Source of the DNA: Chryseobacterium indologenes
Lineage (GTDB): Bacteria; Bacteroidota; Bacteroidia; Flavobacteriales; Weeksellaceae
Length of the DNA: 64,000 bases
Assembly: GCA_002439165.1 (NCBI GenBank)
Contig: DJTE01000038.1
Span: forward strand, 20,974 to 84,973
Direction of reading: 5' to 3'
Shown here: in pieces, positions 34,342 through 43,452 of the stretch
Numbering within the stretch: the first letter of the stretch is position 1
Layout of the letters: every line of letters starts with the position of its first letter
Notes under the pieces: model-generated
What the model was told of the DNA's origin: nothing
Databases searched by the model: none
The model's input: the letters and a program-made list of their open reading frames with translations, nothing else
Translations under genes and position numbers: made by a program

Positions 34342-35187
34342 TTATTTTGCCTTTTTCAGGTCCCGGATCTCTTTCTGTAATTCATCTATTTTTTTACCCT
34401 GCTCCTGAACCGTCTGCAGCAGGAGGGGAATAAGTTCATTATAATTTACTGATTTATACCCTTCATTGTCGGTACTCACAATATTCGGAAGGACTTTTTC
34501 CACTTCCTGGGCGATCAGGCCGTACTGAAGCTGTGCATTTCCGCCTTTCTTTTTCCCTTTCTCATTCCAGAAGTAAGAAACGGGTCTCAGTTTTGATAAT
34601 ACTTCCGAAGAAGACTGGACAGGGGTAATATCCTGTTTCAGCCGCTCGTCAGAATTATAATCTATGGCACTGGCTTTTACCGTTCCGGCTACGTCAAGTT
34701 TTGCCGATGCGGAAGGCGATGTACCTATTCCCACACTTCCGGTTCCTGAGAATACAAGGTTTTTGCCGTTAAGATCTACATTTCTGGATGCCAAAGGTGT
34801 TGTAATGCTGCCATCTGCCGTGTATATGTTGGAACTTACACTTTCCCAGGCAGTTCCGCTCCAGTAATAATAGCCGGATTGGGTGATCTTGGCCACTTTT
34901 GCAGTAGGAGAGGCCGGAGCAGAGGTTGCATAGATCATCAGGGATTCTGTTCCGGGCTGTATATTATTGGTCATTGTCTGAATCTGGTCACCTGTAAGAC
35001 GGGGAATCATCAGACCTTCTGTTTGCGAAGCTCCGTCTGTTTTTGCCCGGATATCTAAAGTAGATTTCGGATCAGGTGTATTAATCCCGACCTGGGAAAA
35101 CAGGAATGAACAGGAAGCAATGCTTCCGATAAGGCAGAGTTTAGACACTGCAGTGCTGCCAGCCTGCAGGATAGTAGAGTTTTTCAT
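34342..35187 (-). CDS. Tail-fibre domain protein with C-terminal S74 intramolecular chaperone
   Basis: A 281-residue protein. After an N-terminal signal-like segment (KLCLIGSIASCSFLFSQ) comes VGINTPDPKSTLDIRA, the opening typical of Flavobacteriia tail-fibre-like proteins. A triple-strand-type stem carries the repeat VGIGTSPSASAKLDVAGTV. The C-terminal S74 chaperone region is DERLKQDITPVQSSSEVLSKLRPVSYFWNEKG...YGLIAQEVEKVLPNIVSTDNEGYKSVNYNELIPLLLQTV, where the Ser and Lys of the SDERLK motif would make the autocleavage site. Such proteins occur in the outer envelope of this group. It is separated from the preceding repeat protein by 72 bases and follows the TetR gene after 44 bases. Confidence 0.85.
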   Translation of the reverse strand: MKNSTILQAGSTAVSKLCLIGSIASCSFLFSQVGINTPDPKSTLDIRAKTDGASQTEGLMIPRLTGDQIQTMTNNIQPGTESLMIYATSAPASPTAKVAKITQSGYYYWSGTAWESVSSNIYTADGSITTPLASRNVDLNGKNLVFSGTGSVGIGTSPSASAKLDVAGTVKASAIDYNSDERLKQDITPVQSSSEVLSKLRPVSYFWNEKGKKKGGNAQLQYGLIAQEVEKVLPNIVSTDNEGYKSVNYNELIPLLLQTVQEQGKKIDELQKEIRDLKKAK

Positions 35188-35231
35188 AGTTTCTTAAATG
35201 CTTTTTATTGTAGTCGTATATTCAGAATTCC

Positions 35232-35768
35232 TTAGTGTAGTTTTTTTAATAATTCCCGGAGTATTATTTTCGATTTTTCAATTAATTCATTGGATCTGTA
35301 AAGCTGGCTGGTAAGGATGGAACTTTCAAACAGAAGATAAATGTGGGCTGCCAGAAGCTCATCTTCAATCTCGCTGCTGAAAGAAATTCTCAGTCTGTTT
35401 TTATGGTCCCTGATGACATCATGGATCTTGGTTTTCTCCGCAGAAACTTCAGACAGCAGGTTGAGAAAACTGCAGCCTCTGAAATTTTCCTTTTTATTCA
35501 TGTAGATGAGGAAATCGAATGACTTTATCAGTTTGTCTTTAAGATCAGCAGCTCCTGAAGTAAAACTGACCAGTTCAGACACCCAGTAATCATATCTTCT
35601 TTTCAGAAATTCAATGCATAGGTCATCCTTTGATTTAAAATGCTGATAGAAGCTTGCCTTTGAAACACCTGAATCTTCAATAATCTGGTTGATCCCGGTA
35701 TTGTTATACCCCTGTTGATGAAACAAAACAGAAGCGGTATTTAAAATTCTTTCGCGAGGTCGGTACAT
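35232..35768 (-). CDS. TetR/AcrR-family transcriptional regulator
   Basis: A 178-residue regulator. The TetR N-terminal HTH is ERILNTASVLFHQQGYNNTGINQIIEDSGVSKASFYQHFKSKDDLCIEFLKRRYDYW (residues 5-60), and the remaining helices form the ligand domain. A perfect inverted repeat overlaps its start codon and -7 element, so it is likely to repress itself. The two genes downstream on the same strand, the tail-fibre protein and the large surface protein, are possible targets by co-transcription. Confidence 0.9.
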   Translation of the reverse strand: MYRPRERILNTASVLFHQQGYNNTGINQIIEDSGVSKASFYQHFKSKDDLCIEFLKRRYDYWVSELVSFTSGAADLKDKLIKSFDFLIYMNKKENFRGCSFLNLLSEVSAEKTKIHDVIRDHKNRLRISFSSEIEDELLAAHIYLLFESSILTSQLYRSNELIEKSKIILRELLKKLH

Positions 35769-35792
35769 TTGTGAATTATTTTCACAAATATA
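35767..35792 (-). promoter_or_regulatory. Promoter and operator of the TetR gene
   Basis: ATTTGTGAA (35767-35775) and TTCACAAAT (35781-35789) form a perfect inverted repeat with a five-base centre. On the minus strand the -7 motif TATATTTG (35792-35785) overlaps the right arm, and the left arm covers the ATG. A start close to the ATG would give a very short leader. No good -33 TTG was found. Confidence 0.6.
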
Positions 35793-35982
35793 AATAAAAG
35801 ATGGACTGACTGGTCTGTATTGTTAAAAAAAACTTAAAAATAATTTAATATTCTTATGAAAAAGACGTCATATATTTCTATGAAGGCTCATTTAATGGGA
35901 ATTTTCAGGATATTCACCATATCTCAAATTTTTTCACCATTTTGCATATTCATAAAAATTAACCCCCAAATTAAATCACAAA

Positions 35983-36585
35983 ATGAATGAATTTCCGAAA
36001 ATTTTATCCGATAAAACAGTCAATGAAAGACATTTTGATTTCAGAAAAGCATTATTTGACCTTAATGCAGAAGACATCCGTCCTGAACATATAGAAATAC
36101 TTACCGGAATCTATATGGCCACCAAACAGATCGATTACCGTAATAAAATTCTGAGACTGCTCTATGATTTCAATACTCCCGGACTCAGTCCTTTTTTTGA
36201 TGCAGCCTATAAAAAAGAACGGTATCTGGATATGAAAGTATATGCCCTCAGAGGGCTGGCCAGGTTTGCAGAAGAAAAAGAAATAGAAAAGCTGGTCAGT
36301 AAGCTGAAGGTTTCTCTTGCAAAAAGGGAAGAAACCACACCTTACAATTACCAGGAATACGAGCTGCTGAGAGGAAAAAATGCCCTTCCTTACCTTGCTG
36401 AAAAATATGGCTATACTTGTTTCCTTGAGCTTCTGGCACAGGTAAACGAACAGTACGGGAGAATGCCCGATGAATTTAAAGGACATTTTACAACAGATGA
36501 GGATGGTGAATTTGTCCAGTTAAAAAGTCCCGCGGAAAGTTCAATGCTGATCGACAGCTTTTTTAAGCGGTTAAAAGAGAAATAA
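35983..36585 (+). CDS. Hypothetical helical protein
   Basis: A 200-residue protein without signal peptide. Repeated helix pairs (DFRKALFDLNAEDIRPEHIEILTGIYMATKQIDYRNKILRLL, DMKVYALRGLARFAEEKEIEKLVSKLK) resemble HEAT-like repeats, with alternating hydrophobic and charged faces and a final ESSMLIDSFFKRLKEK helix. No family is recognised. It stands alone between the TetR and M1 peptidase regions. Confidence 0.65.
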   Translation: MNEFPKILSDKTVNERHFDFRKALFDLNAEDIRPEHIEILTGIYMATKQIDYRNKILRLLYDFNTPGLSPFFDAAYKKERYLDMKVYALRGLARFAEEKEIEKLVSKLKVSLAKREETTPYNYQEYELLRGKNALPYLAEKYGYTCFLELLAQVNEQYGRMPDEFKGHFTTDEDGEFVQLKSPAESSMLIDSFFKRLKEK

Positions 36586-36903
36586 TCTTTCTGTAAATTT
36601 CTTTACAGGCTTCTAAAATATTCAATGTCGGAAAGGCGATGGAAATTTTTGAATTAAGAGAAGATTACCTGATAAAAATTACCCGTTTGTGGTATTTAAT
36701 CTGAATCATAAAATACTCAACTTAGTAACTGAAAACGGATTAACGAACCATCCATTTATTAATTGTATAGAAACAAATGATTTTTTCTGGTCAGGAAATT
36801 AATATTTTTTTGACATCTTTTCACCGTCTCCGACTCAGCAAAAACGGTTTTATACCTGCCTGATATTTTTTTATACCCCAATTCCAATCCTTATATTTGA
36901 TTT
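36586..36903. other. Intergenic region upstream of the M1 aminopeptidase
   Basis: 318 bases. Just after the stop at 36585 is a small hairpin (CTGTAAA 36591-36597, TTTACAG 36602-36608) without a T tract. A -7 motif TATATTTG at 36892-36899 lies only five bases before the peptidase ATG; no well-placed TTG is present. If it is used, the transcript would be leaderless. The rest holds nothing I can name. Confidence 0.4.
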
Positions 36904-39471
36904 ATGAAAAAAACAGGTCTGCTGGTATTATTTGCTGTTGTTTTTAGCAGTGGCTGCCATGCACAAATAAAATCTTTACCCAGGATCGAACCAGGGGTAT
37001 CCTACGAGCTGGCTCAGTTGAGAAAAAATACACTGAGTGAGATTAAATACGAGATCAGCCTGAAGATTCCGGAAAATAAAACAGAAAGGATTTCCGGGAC
37101 GGAGGTTATTGGTTTTAACTATAAAAAATACGATGAAGCCCCTCTCCAGATCGATTTTAAAGAAGACTTTTCTTCAATATGGTCCGTATCTGTAAACGGA
37201 CAGGTGACCAAGCCCGTTCAGGAGAATGAACATATCATTATCGATGCGAAATACCTGAAATCGGGGTTTAACCGGATTGATTTTACATTCCTTGCGGGAA
37301 ACGGGGCACTGAACAGACGTGACGACTACCTTTATGCTTTATTCGTGCCGGATAGGGCGAGAACCGTGTTTCCGTGTTTTGATCAGCCCAACCTGAAGGC
37401 CAGATATTCCCTGACCCTTACCGTTCCGGAAAAATGGAGTGCTCTGGCCAACGGAAAACTGAAAAGTACCACTGTGCAGCAGGGACAGAAAACATTAAAG
37501 TTCGAAGAGTCGGACCTGCTTCCTACCTATCTTTTTTCTTTTGCTGCCGGAGAATTCAAAACCGCTGTACAACCCATCGGGCAACAGGATTCCCATCTTT
37601 TATACCGCGAAACGGATACGCTGAAAATAAAAAACAGTATGGATTCTATTTTCACCCTGTACAGGAACTCTCTTGCCTATTATGAAAAATGGACCGGCAT
37701 AAAACATCCTTTTCAGAAGCATGGAATGGCGGCTATTCCTGATTTCCAGTTCGGGGGAATGGAACATCCGGGTGTAATCCTGTTTCAGAATTCAACATTA
37801 TTTTTAGATCAGAATGCCACACAGAACGAACTGAATAACCGTTCCAATCTCATGGCCCATGAAGTGGCCCATCTCTGGTTCGGAGATATGGTTACCATGG
37901 ATTGGTTCAATGATGTGTGGATGAAAGAAGTCTTTGCCAATTTTATGGCCGATAAAAGTACCGGTGCTTCTTCCGACCGGCAGGTTTATGATCTGAAATT
38001 TTTAACGACACACTTTCCGGCAGCCTATTCCGTAGACCGTACCCCGGGAGCCAATCCCATCCGGCAGGTTCTGGATAATCTGCAGAATGCAGGAATGATG
38101 TACGGGGCCATTATCTACAACAAAGCTCCGATCATGATGAGACAGCTGGAACTGCTGGCAGGGGAAGACAGCTTTAAACAGGGAGTAAATGAATATCTTA
38201 AAAAATATGCGTACAGCAATGCCACCTGGCCCGATCTTATTGCTATTCTGGATAAACATACCCCGGAAGACTTACAGAGCTGGAATAAGGTATGGGTGAA
38301 CGATCCGGGAAGACCTGTAATTGATTATGATCTTAAAGATAAAAATAATAAGATTCAGCGTTTTATGATCACCCAGCATCCTGAGTATGGAAAGGAGAAA
38401 AAAATCTGGCCCCAGCAATTCCGGATGAGCCTGTTTTATGCGGATAGGGTTGATAAAGTGGATGTAAAACTGTCCGGAAGACAACAGGAAATTTCTGAGC
38501 TGAGAGGGAAAGCAAAACCGCTTTTCATCCTGCTGAACTCTTCAGGAATAGGATATGGGGTATTCAGGACGGATAAAGCTCTAATGACCGGCTTTTCTTT
38601 GGTGAAAGATCCGGTAAGCCGGGCCAGTGCCTATATTTCGCTATATGAAAATATGCTGGGCAATTCGGGAGTCAGCCCATCGGATTTGCTGCATTTTTAT
38701 GCCGGACAGTTACAACAGGAAACAACAGAGCTGAATATACGCCTTATTACCGGTTATATTTCTACTGTTTTTTGGGGATTCCTGTCCGAAAGTTCGCGGC
38801 TTAAAGAGTCCGGAGATCTTGAGAATATGCTCTGGAAGGCATTGGAAGTACAGACTGCAAAAAATAATAAAAAAATCCTGTTCGACTGTTACCGGAATAT
38901 TTTCCGGTCTCAGCAGGCCTATGACCGTCTGTCTGAGGTCTGGAGACTGAAGAATCCGCCTAAGGACGTATCCCTTAATGAAGACGATTATACCAACCTG
39001 GCCCTTTCTTTATCCCTTAGAAATAATAATAACAGTGAATTGCTTCAGGAACAGCTGAAAAGAATTACAAATAAAGACCGGATAAAACGTTTCGAAATTA
39101 TTATGAAAGCAGCCTCATCAGACCGGAAAACACGTGATGATTTCTTCAGCGGTCTGATGGAAAAACAGAACAGAACCAATGAATCGGCTGTTGGTACGGC
39201 ATTGGGCTATCTGCACCATCCGTTAAGACAGCAGACTTCTGTACACTATCTTCTTCAATCTTTAGATATATTACAGGAAATACAGAAAACGGGGGATATT
39301 TTCTTTCCGGATAACTGGCTCCGCTCAACATTCGGTAATTATCAGGATCCCCAAGCGCTGGAAATCGTCAATCAGTTTCTTTTACAGCATCCCGGCTATA
39401 ATGTCATCCTGAAGAATAAAATTCTGCAGGCAACTGATAACCTGAAAAGAGCCCGGGTACTGGTAAAATAG
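36904..39471 (+). CDS. M1-family metallo-aminopeptidase
   Basis: An 855-residue exported zinc peptidase. The N-terminus (GLLVLFAVVFSSGCHAQ) is a signal sequence, with an alternative lipobox reading at SSGC. The substrate-recognition motif appears as GGMEHPGVI instead of GAMEN (residue about 285). The zinc site is HEVAHLWFGDMVTMDWFNDVWMKEVFANFMAD (HExxH with the second Glu 18 residues later, residue about 319), and the proton-donor Tyr region is NAGMMYGAIIYNKAPIMMRQLE. The C-terminal ERAP-like domain continues to the end. The enzyme removes N-terminal residues from peptides in the periplasm or at the surface. It is followed by a long perfect palindrome. Confidence 0.9.
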   Translation: MKKTGLLVLFAVVFSSGCHAQIKSLPRIEPGVSYELAQLRKNTLSEIKYEISLKIPENKTERISGTEVIGFNYKKYDEAPLQIDFKEDFSSIWSVSVNGQVTKPVQENEHIIIDAKYLKSGFNRIDFTFLAGNGALNRRDDYLYALFVPDRARTVFPCFDQPNLKARYSLTLTVPEKWSALANGKLKSTTVQQGQKTLKFEESDLLPTYLFSFAAGEFKTAVQPIGQQDSHLLYRETDTLKIKNSMDSIFTLYRNSLAYYEKWTGIKHPFQKHGMAAIPDFQFGGMEHPGVILFQNSTLFLDQNATQNELNNRSNLMAHEVAHLWFGDMVTMDWFNDVWMKEVFANFMADKSTGASSDRQVYDLKFLTTHFPAAYSVDRTPGANPIRQVLDNLQNAGMMYGAIIYNKAPIMMRQLELLAGEDSFKQGVNEYLKKYAYSNATWPDLIAILDKHTPEDLQSWNKVWVNDPGRPVIDYDLKDKNNKIQRFMITQHPEYGKEKKIWPQQFRMSLFYADRVDKVDVKLSGRQQEISELRGKAKPLFILLNSSGIGYGVFRTDKALMTGFSLVKDPVSRASAYISLYENMLGNSGVSPSDLLHFYAGQLQQETTELNIRLITGYISTVFWGFLSESSRLKESGDLENMLWKALEVQTAKNNKKILFDCYRNIFRSQQAYDRLSEVWRLKNPPKDVSLNEDDYTNLALSLSLRNNNNSELLQEQLKRITNKDRIKRFEIIMKAASSDRKTRDDFFSGLMEKQNRTNESAVGTALGYLHHPLRQQTSVHYLLQSLDILQEIQKTGDIFFPDNWLRSTFGNYQDPQALEIVNQFLLQHPGYNVILKNKILQATDNLKRARVLVK

Positions 39472-39490
39472 AATAAAAGCGGAAGTGTGT

Positions 39491-39532
39491 AAACATAGAT
39501 TTCCGGGCAGATCTGCCCGGAAATCTATGTTT
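39491..39532 (+). terminator. Perfect 42-base palindrome acting as terminator
   Basis: A fully self-complementary sequence centred on 39511/39512 (centre CAGATCTG) with no mismatches and a GATC loop. It starts 20 bases after the M1 stop and ends at a short T run, so it fits a terminator for the peptidase gene ahead of putP. Confidence 0.7.
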
Positions 39533-39611
39533 TGGATTATAATGCTGTTTCTCTGTAAAAAGTCCTTCATTTTTCAGAAAATAACTATCTTCGGCTTCAT
39601 AAAAAAATAAT

Positions 39612-41108
39612 ATGCAAATATATGAAGGGATTTCTGTGGGGTTGTACCTGTTACTGATGATAGGTATAGGCATATATTCTTATAGAAAATCAACAAGTAA
39701 TTCAGAAGAGTTTTTAATAGGGGGAAGGAAAATGGGGGCGGCTGTTACAGCCCTGTCTGCAGGAGCTGCGGATATGAGTGGCTGGCTGCTGATGGGCGTT
39801 CCGGGAGCCATGTATTTATCAGGGATTTCCAGTTCCTGGATTGCGATCGGTTTAACAGCCGGGGCTTATCTCAACTATATTATTGTAGCACCGAGACTCA
39901 GGATTTATACGGAAGTTGCTCAGAATGCGATCACGCTGCCAGTATTTTTCGAAAACAGGTTTAAAAATAAAAACCATCTTCTGAAGATTGCTTCCTCCAT
40001 TTTTATTCTGGTATTTTTTACACTTTACACATCAGCCGGGATGGTATCCGGAGGAAAGCTGTTTGAATCGGCCTTCGGAATGGATTATACCGCAGGGTTG
40101 CTGCTTACCAGCCTGGTAGTTGTGCTGTATACTTTTTTAGGGGGATTTCTGGCAGTAAGTCTTACGGATTTTGTACAGGGAACCATTATGGTGCTGGCGC
40201 TGGTGATTGTGCCGATTGTTGCTATTTCGCAGATCGGCAGTTTTGAGGAAACTTTTTCTCTGATTGAAACAAAAGATCCTAAATACCTTGACCTGTTCAG
40301 AGGAACAACCACCGTCAGTATTGTATCTTTACTGGCCTGGGGGTTGGGATATTGCGGGCAGCCCCATATCCTGGTGCGTTTTATGGCCATTGATAAACCT
40401 AAAGATCTGGTCAAGGCAAGACGGATAGGGATCACATGGATGATTTTTACAGTTGCCGGGGCTTTGGCGATCGGTCTGGTGGGAATTGCCTATCTGCAGA
40501 AGTTTGATCTGCAGACAATGATGAAATTCGACGGATCGAAAACAGAAGCTGAAACAATTTTCATTTATTTCTCCAGGATATTATTCCATCCGTTGATTGC
40601 AGGATTCCTGCTTACAGCTATTCTGGCTGCCGTGATGAGTACTATTTCTTCCCAGCTGCTGGTGACTTCCAGCTCACTCACGGAAGATATTTATAAAGCC
40701 TTTCTGAATAAGAGAGCTACTTCAAAGCAACTGCTGATTGCCAGCAGACTTTCTGTTTTGCTGGTGGCTATCGTAGCCGTGCTTTTATCATTGGATCCTA
40801 AAGACAGCATTCTCAATCTGGTGGGTAATGCATGGGCAGGCTTCGGTTCCGCATTCGGGCCGCTGATTCTTTTATCTCTTTTATGGAAAAAAACTACCTG
40901 GCAGGGTGGTTTTGCGGGAATGCTGGCCGGCGGAGTTACGGTGCTGGCATGGGTTTACCTTCAGCATCCTTTCAAAGACTGGTATGAAATGATTCCCGGA
41001 TTTACTTTATCCCTGATCACCAATGTCACTGTTTCGTTACTTACCTACAAGCCGGATGCAATGATTGAAAGTGAATTTGATGAAGTAAATAAAATTATGA
41101 AGGAATAA
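39612..41108 (+). CDS. putP: Sodium/proline symporter
   Basis: A 498-residue sodium:solute symporter (SSS family) with about 13 hydrophobic helices. The region EGISVGLYLLLMIGIGIYSYRKSTSNSEEFLIGGRKMG with the R-x-x-x-x-F-L-I-G-G-R-K motif, AAVTALSAGAADMSGWLLMGVPGAMYLSG, and GGFLAVSLTDFVQGTIMVLALVIVPIVA are typical of PutP. The sodium-site segments SAGAADMSGWL and the late ILAAVMSTISSQLLVTSSSLTEDIY are conserved. It imports L-proline with Na+ for osmotic balance or catabolism. No putA lies nearby. Confidence 0.85.
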   Translation: MQIYEGISVGLYLLLMIGIGIYSYRKSTSNSEEFLIGGRKMGAAVTALSAGAADMSGWLLMGVPGAMYLSGISSSWIAIGLTAGAYLNYIIVAPRLRIYTEVAQNAITLPVFFENRFKNKNHLLKIASSIFILVFFTLYTSAGMVSGGKLFESAFGMDYTAGLLLTSLVVVLYTFLGGFLAVSLTDFVQGTIMVLALVIVPIVAISQIGSFEETFSLIETKDPKYLDLFRGTTTVSIVSLLAWGLGYCGQPHILVRFMAIDKPKDLVKARRIGITWMIFTVAGALAIGLVGIAYLQKFDLQTMMKFDGSKTEAETIFIYFSRILFHPLIAGFLLTAILAAVMSTISSQLLVTSSSLTEDIYKAFLNKRATSKQLLIASRLSVLLVAIVAVLLSLDPKDSILNLVGNAWAGFGSAFGPLILLSLLWKKTTWQGGFAGMLAGGVTVLAWVYLQHPFKDWYEMIPGFTLSLITNVTVSLLTYKPDAMIESEFDEVNKIMKE

Positions 41109-41397
41109 TAAACATTTCCGATAAGTGAGGAAATAAAAATAAAGGGGCCGTCTCACTTTTGAGGTAACTACTTCCCCGATATGAGGTGATTCCGGGTTGT
41201 AATCTGAGAAAAAAAACTGATCGGGAAAAGGGGATGGGTTTTTGCCACTGACCAGATGAGTAACTGAAAAATTCATTACAGCTGATGTGGGAATAAAATG
41301 CAGTGACAAAAAAATAGAACAATGAAAATAAATGCTTCATTCAGAATTACACAGTTCACCGAAAATTATTTATATTTAAGGAGTCATAAAAATTCAG

Positions 41398-42504
41398 ATG
41401 AAAAAACTCATGTTCATTACAGGAATCATTGTACTGCTGGTTTTTATTTTCTTTTATAATTTTGGGGGACTGGATCTGTATCTGATGAATAAGATGAATA
41501 ACACCCGGTTGCCTGATGAATATAAAAGTTATCAGAATATTGATACCGATAAACCTGTTGTTTTCGGAAAACATGAAATGAAGCTCATGTGGGATGACAG
41601 TTTTGAGCCGATACAGCATTTTATCAGTTCAAAAGGGGAGATGATTATTGTGGTGAGCCGGATTCCTAAAGACAGAGATCAGGAAGCGGTAGAAGATGAA
41701 GCCGTTGGAGGAGGTGTCCGGTTCCATCAGGATTTTCATTTTTATAAACTGGATAAGGATGGAGAAATCAAAGATCATTATGTTTATCAACGGACTGATA
41801 AAAACAGAGAAGAGAAAATATTCGGAGACTTCATTGTGAATGCGTATAAGAAATATTATAAAACCTGGATCACAGACGGAGATGCAGTACCGAAACCAAT
41901 GATTATTCAGAATGAGGATCTGAAATGGGATGAAGAGCAGCAGGTAAAGCAGTATGAGAAGATCTATGAAGAGGCAGACTATTTTGATAATATCAGTAAA
42001 AGCTATCCTGAACAGGAAACAACCTATTATCTGGACGGAAAATGGTATCAGATGCGAAGCAATACCAAGCTTACGGGCAGGGGCTATACAAGGCCAACCG
42101 ACTTGAATAATCTTTTCAGACATTATTCTTCCAGTGAAATGCAGATGGTTCCCAACAGCTTCCCGGAAATAACACCGCTTTATTTTCAGAGAACAGAACT
42201 GGTGGAGTTTACCCATAGCGTGGGAGGAGGCTCGGCATCGTCTACGGCAAAAAACTGGAAAGGAGAATTGTACTGTCAGCTTCCGGTTGACCGGGATACT
42301 TTAAAATTCAAAATACCGATGTATTTTGAAAAAGGCTTTACCACGCAGAAGTTTTACGAAAGCCCCGGAGAAAAAATAAGAAAATATAAATCTGAACTGG
42401 AAAAACAATATTCACCCTACTTCTATTTTGCGGATAAGAGATTCAGTTTTCAGCTGTTTACCACCAGCGACCGCAAGCTTTATATGATCAAACCTGTCAG
42501 GTAA
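41398..42504 (+). CDS. Hypothetical membrane-anchored protein
   Basis: A 368-residue protein with one N-terminal transmembrane helix (LMFITGIIVLLVFIFFYNFGGLDLYL) and a long soluble, charged remainder. I do not recognise it. The sequence has alternating strands (FGKHEMKLMWDDSFEPIQHFISSKGEMIIVVSRIPKD) and long acidic helices, and ends FQLFTTSDRKLYMIKPVR. It lies 36 bases upstream of an ABC-2-type permease gene on the same strand and could be a membrane partner of that transporter. Confidence 0.6.
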   Translation: MKKLMFITGIIVLLVFIFFYNFGGLDLYLMNKMNNTRLPDEYKSYQNIDTDKPVVFGKHEMKLMWDDSFEPIQHFISSKGEMIIVVSRIPKDRDQEAVEDEAVGGGVRFHQDFHFYKLDKDGEIKDHYVYQRTDKNREEKIFGDFIVNAYKKYYKTWITDGDAVPKPMIIQNEDLKWDEEQQVKQYEKIYEEADYFDNISKSYPEQETTYYLDGKWYQMRSNTKLTGRGYTRPTDLNNLFRHYSSSEMQMVPNSFPEITPLYFQRTELVEFTHSVGGGSASSTAKNWKGELYCQLPVDRDTLKFKIPMYFEKGFTTQKFYESPGEKIRKYKSELEKQYSPYFYFADKRFSFQLFTTSDRKLYMIKPVR

Positions 42505-42540
42505 AATCAATCCATTTATAAAACAGAATTTCAGAAACCT

Positions 42541-43452
42541 TTGAAAAAACTAATCAGCCATTTAAAATTCAGAATCAGTCAGAGTCTCAGAATATTAAAC
42601 TTAAATCCCAGAGCCGGTCTCCCTGTTTTACTTATTTTCGGACTTTCAGTTGCGGTAAAGCTGCCCGGGGACTATTATTATCCCGGTGTATTTTTTACTC
42701 TCGCAGTATTGTTTCACTGTGAGCGGAAAGATATTCCTTTTCTGAAAAAAGTTTTTATTAAAAGCTGGCGGTGGGTAGTCATTCTGGAAGCGGCATGCAT
42801 CTACACTATTCTGCTGCTGGGAAATATTAATTATAAAATTGAAAAAACAGCCTTGTGTGGCTATTTCCTGATTCTTTTACTGGGAATAATTCCTCCGAAA
42901 ACCAGGCCCTGGCTGACCGTACAGTGGAATTGCATTCCCAATGATCTATTTGAATGGAGGAGCTTTCTCAGAAAGAATACCTGGATATTTATGATAGGCT
43001 ATGCCGCTGTTGTGCTTTCGTCTTATCAGCCTTTGCTGCTTATTCTGGCGGGAACGTTTGTGCTGGATTTCATTTCCCACATCTACGAACCGCATGAAAG
43101 TAAAGAATTGCTTGAAATGTACTTTAAAAAATACAGTTTAAAACAGAAAATAAGGAGAAATTCTCTGTTTTTTAATCTGTTACTTCTGCCCGTATACTGT
43201 TCCTATCTTGTTTTACATCCGGCTGAAAGCTTGTACCTAATATATTATTTTGCCTTTATGAATCTGTATTTTATGCTGATTATCACCAGAAAGTACAGGC
43301 AGTATACCCATAAAGAAAAAAGCAGTTACTATAATATGGCCGTTTTTATTGAATACTGTATCTGCAGTATGGCTATTATTCCTGCTTTACTGCTCCTGAA
43401 TATCCATTTAAAAGCTGCTGCCCAAAATATCAGAACCTATGTTGGAGATTAA
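42541..43452 (+). CDS. Membrane component of an ABC transporter (ABC-2 type, putative)
   Basis: A 303-residue polytopic protein with at least six hydrophobic segments: LPVLLIFGLSVAVKL (about residue 25), FFTLAVLFH, WVVILEAACIYTILLLG, YFLILLLGIIPP, WIFMIGYAAVVLSSY with LLLILAGTFVLDFI, and the tail SMAIIPALLLLNI. Only a TTG start (42541) with no clear ATG nearby is available; a start further upstream cannot be excluded. It overlaps the ATP-binding protein gene by 14 bases, so the two form a transporter unit. No close family is recognised. Confidence 0.7.
   Translation: MKKLISHLKFRISQSLRILNLNPRAGLPVLLIFGLSVAVKLPGDYYYPGVFFTLAVLFHCERKDIPFLKKVFIKSWRWVVILEAACIYTILLLGNINYKIEKTALCGYFLILLLGIIPPKTRPWLTVQWNCIPNDLFEWRSFLRKNTWIFMIGYAAVVLSSYQPLLLILAGTFVLDFISHIYEPHESKELLEMYFKKYSLKQKIRRNSLFFNLLLLPVYCSYLVLHPAESLYLIYYFAFMNLYFMLIITRKYRQYTHKEKSSYYNMAVFIEYCICSMAIIPALLLLNIHLKAAAQNIRTYVGD

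Noticed and set aside
41130..41165. GGCCGTCTCACTTTTGAGG as a terminator after putP
   Set aside because: It resembles the start of the terminator at 51547 but the complementary arm is too degenerate to form a stem; no T tract follows.
41629..42216. 195-residue minus-strand open frame opposite the membrane-anchored protein at 41398
   Set aside because: Shadow of the plus-strand frame; no domain, no start signal and no neighbour that suggests a function.
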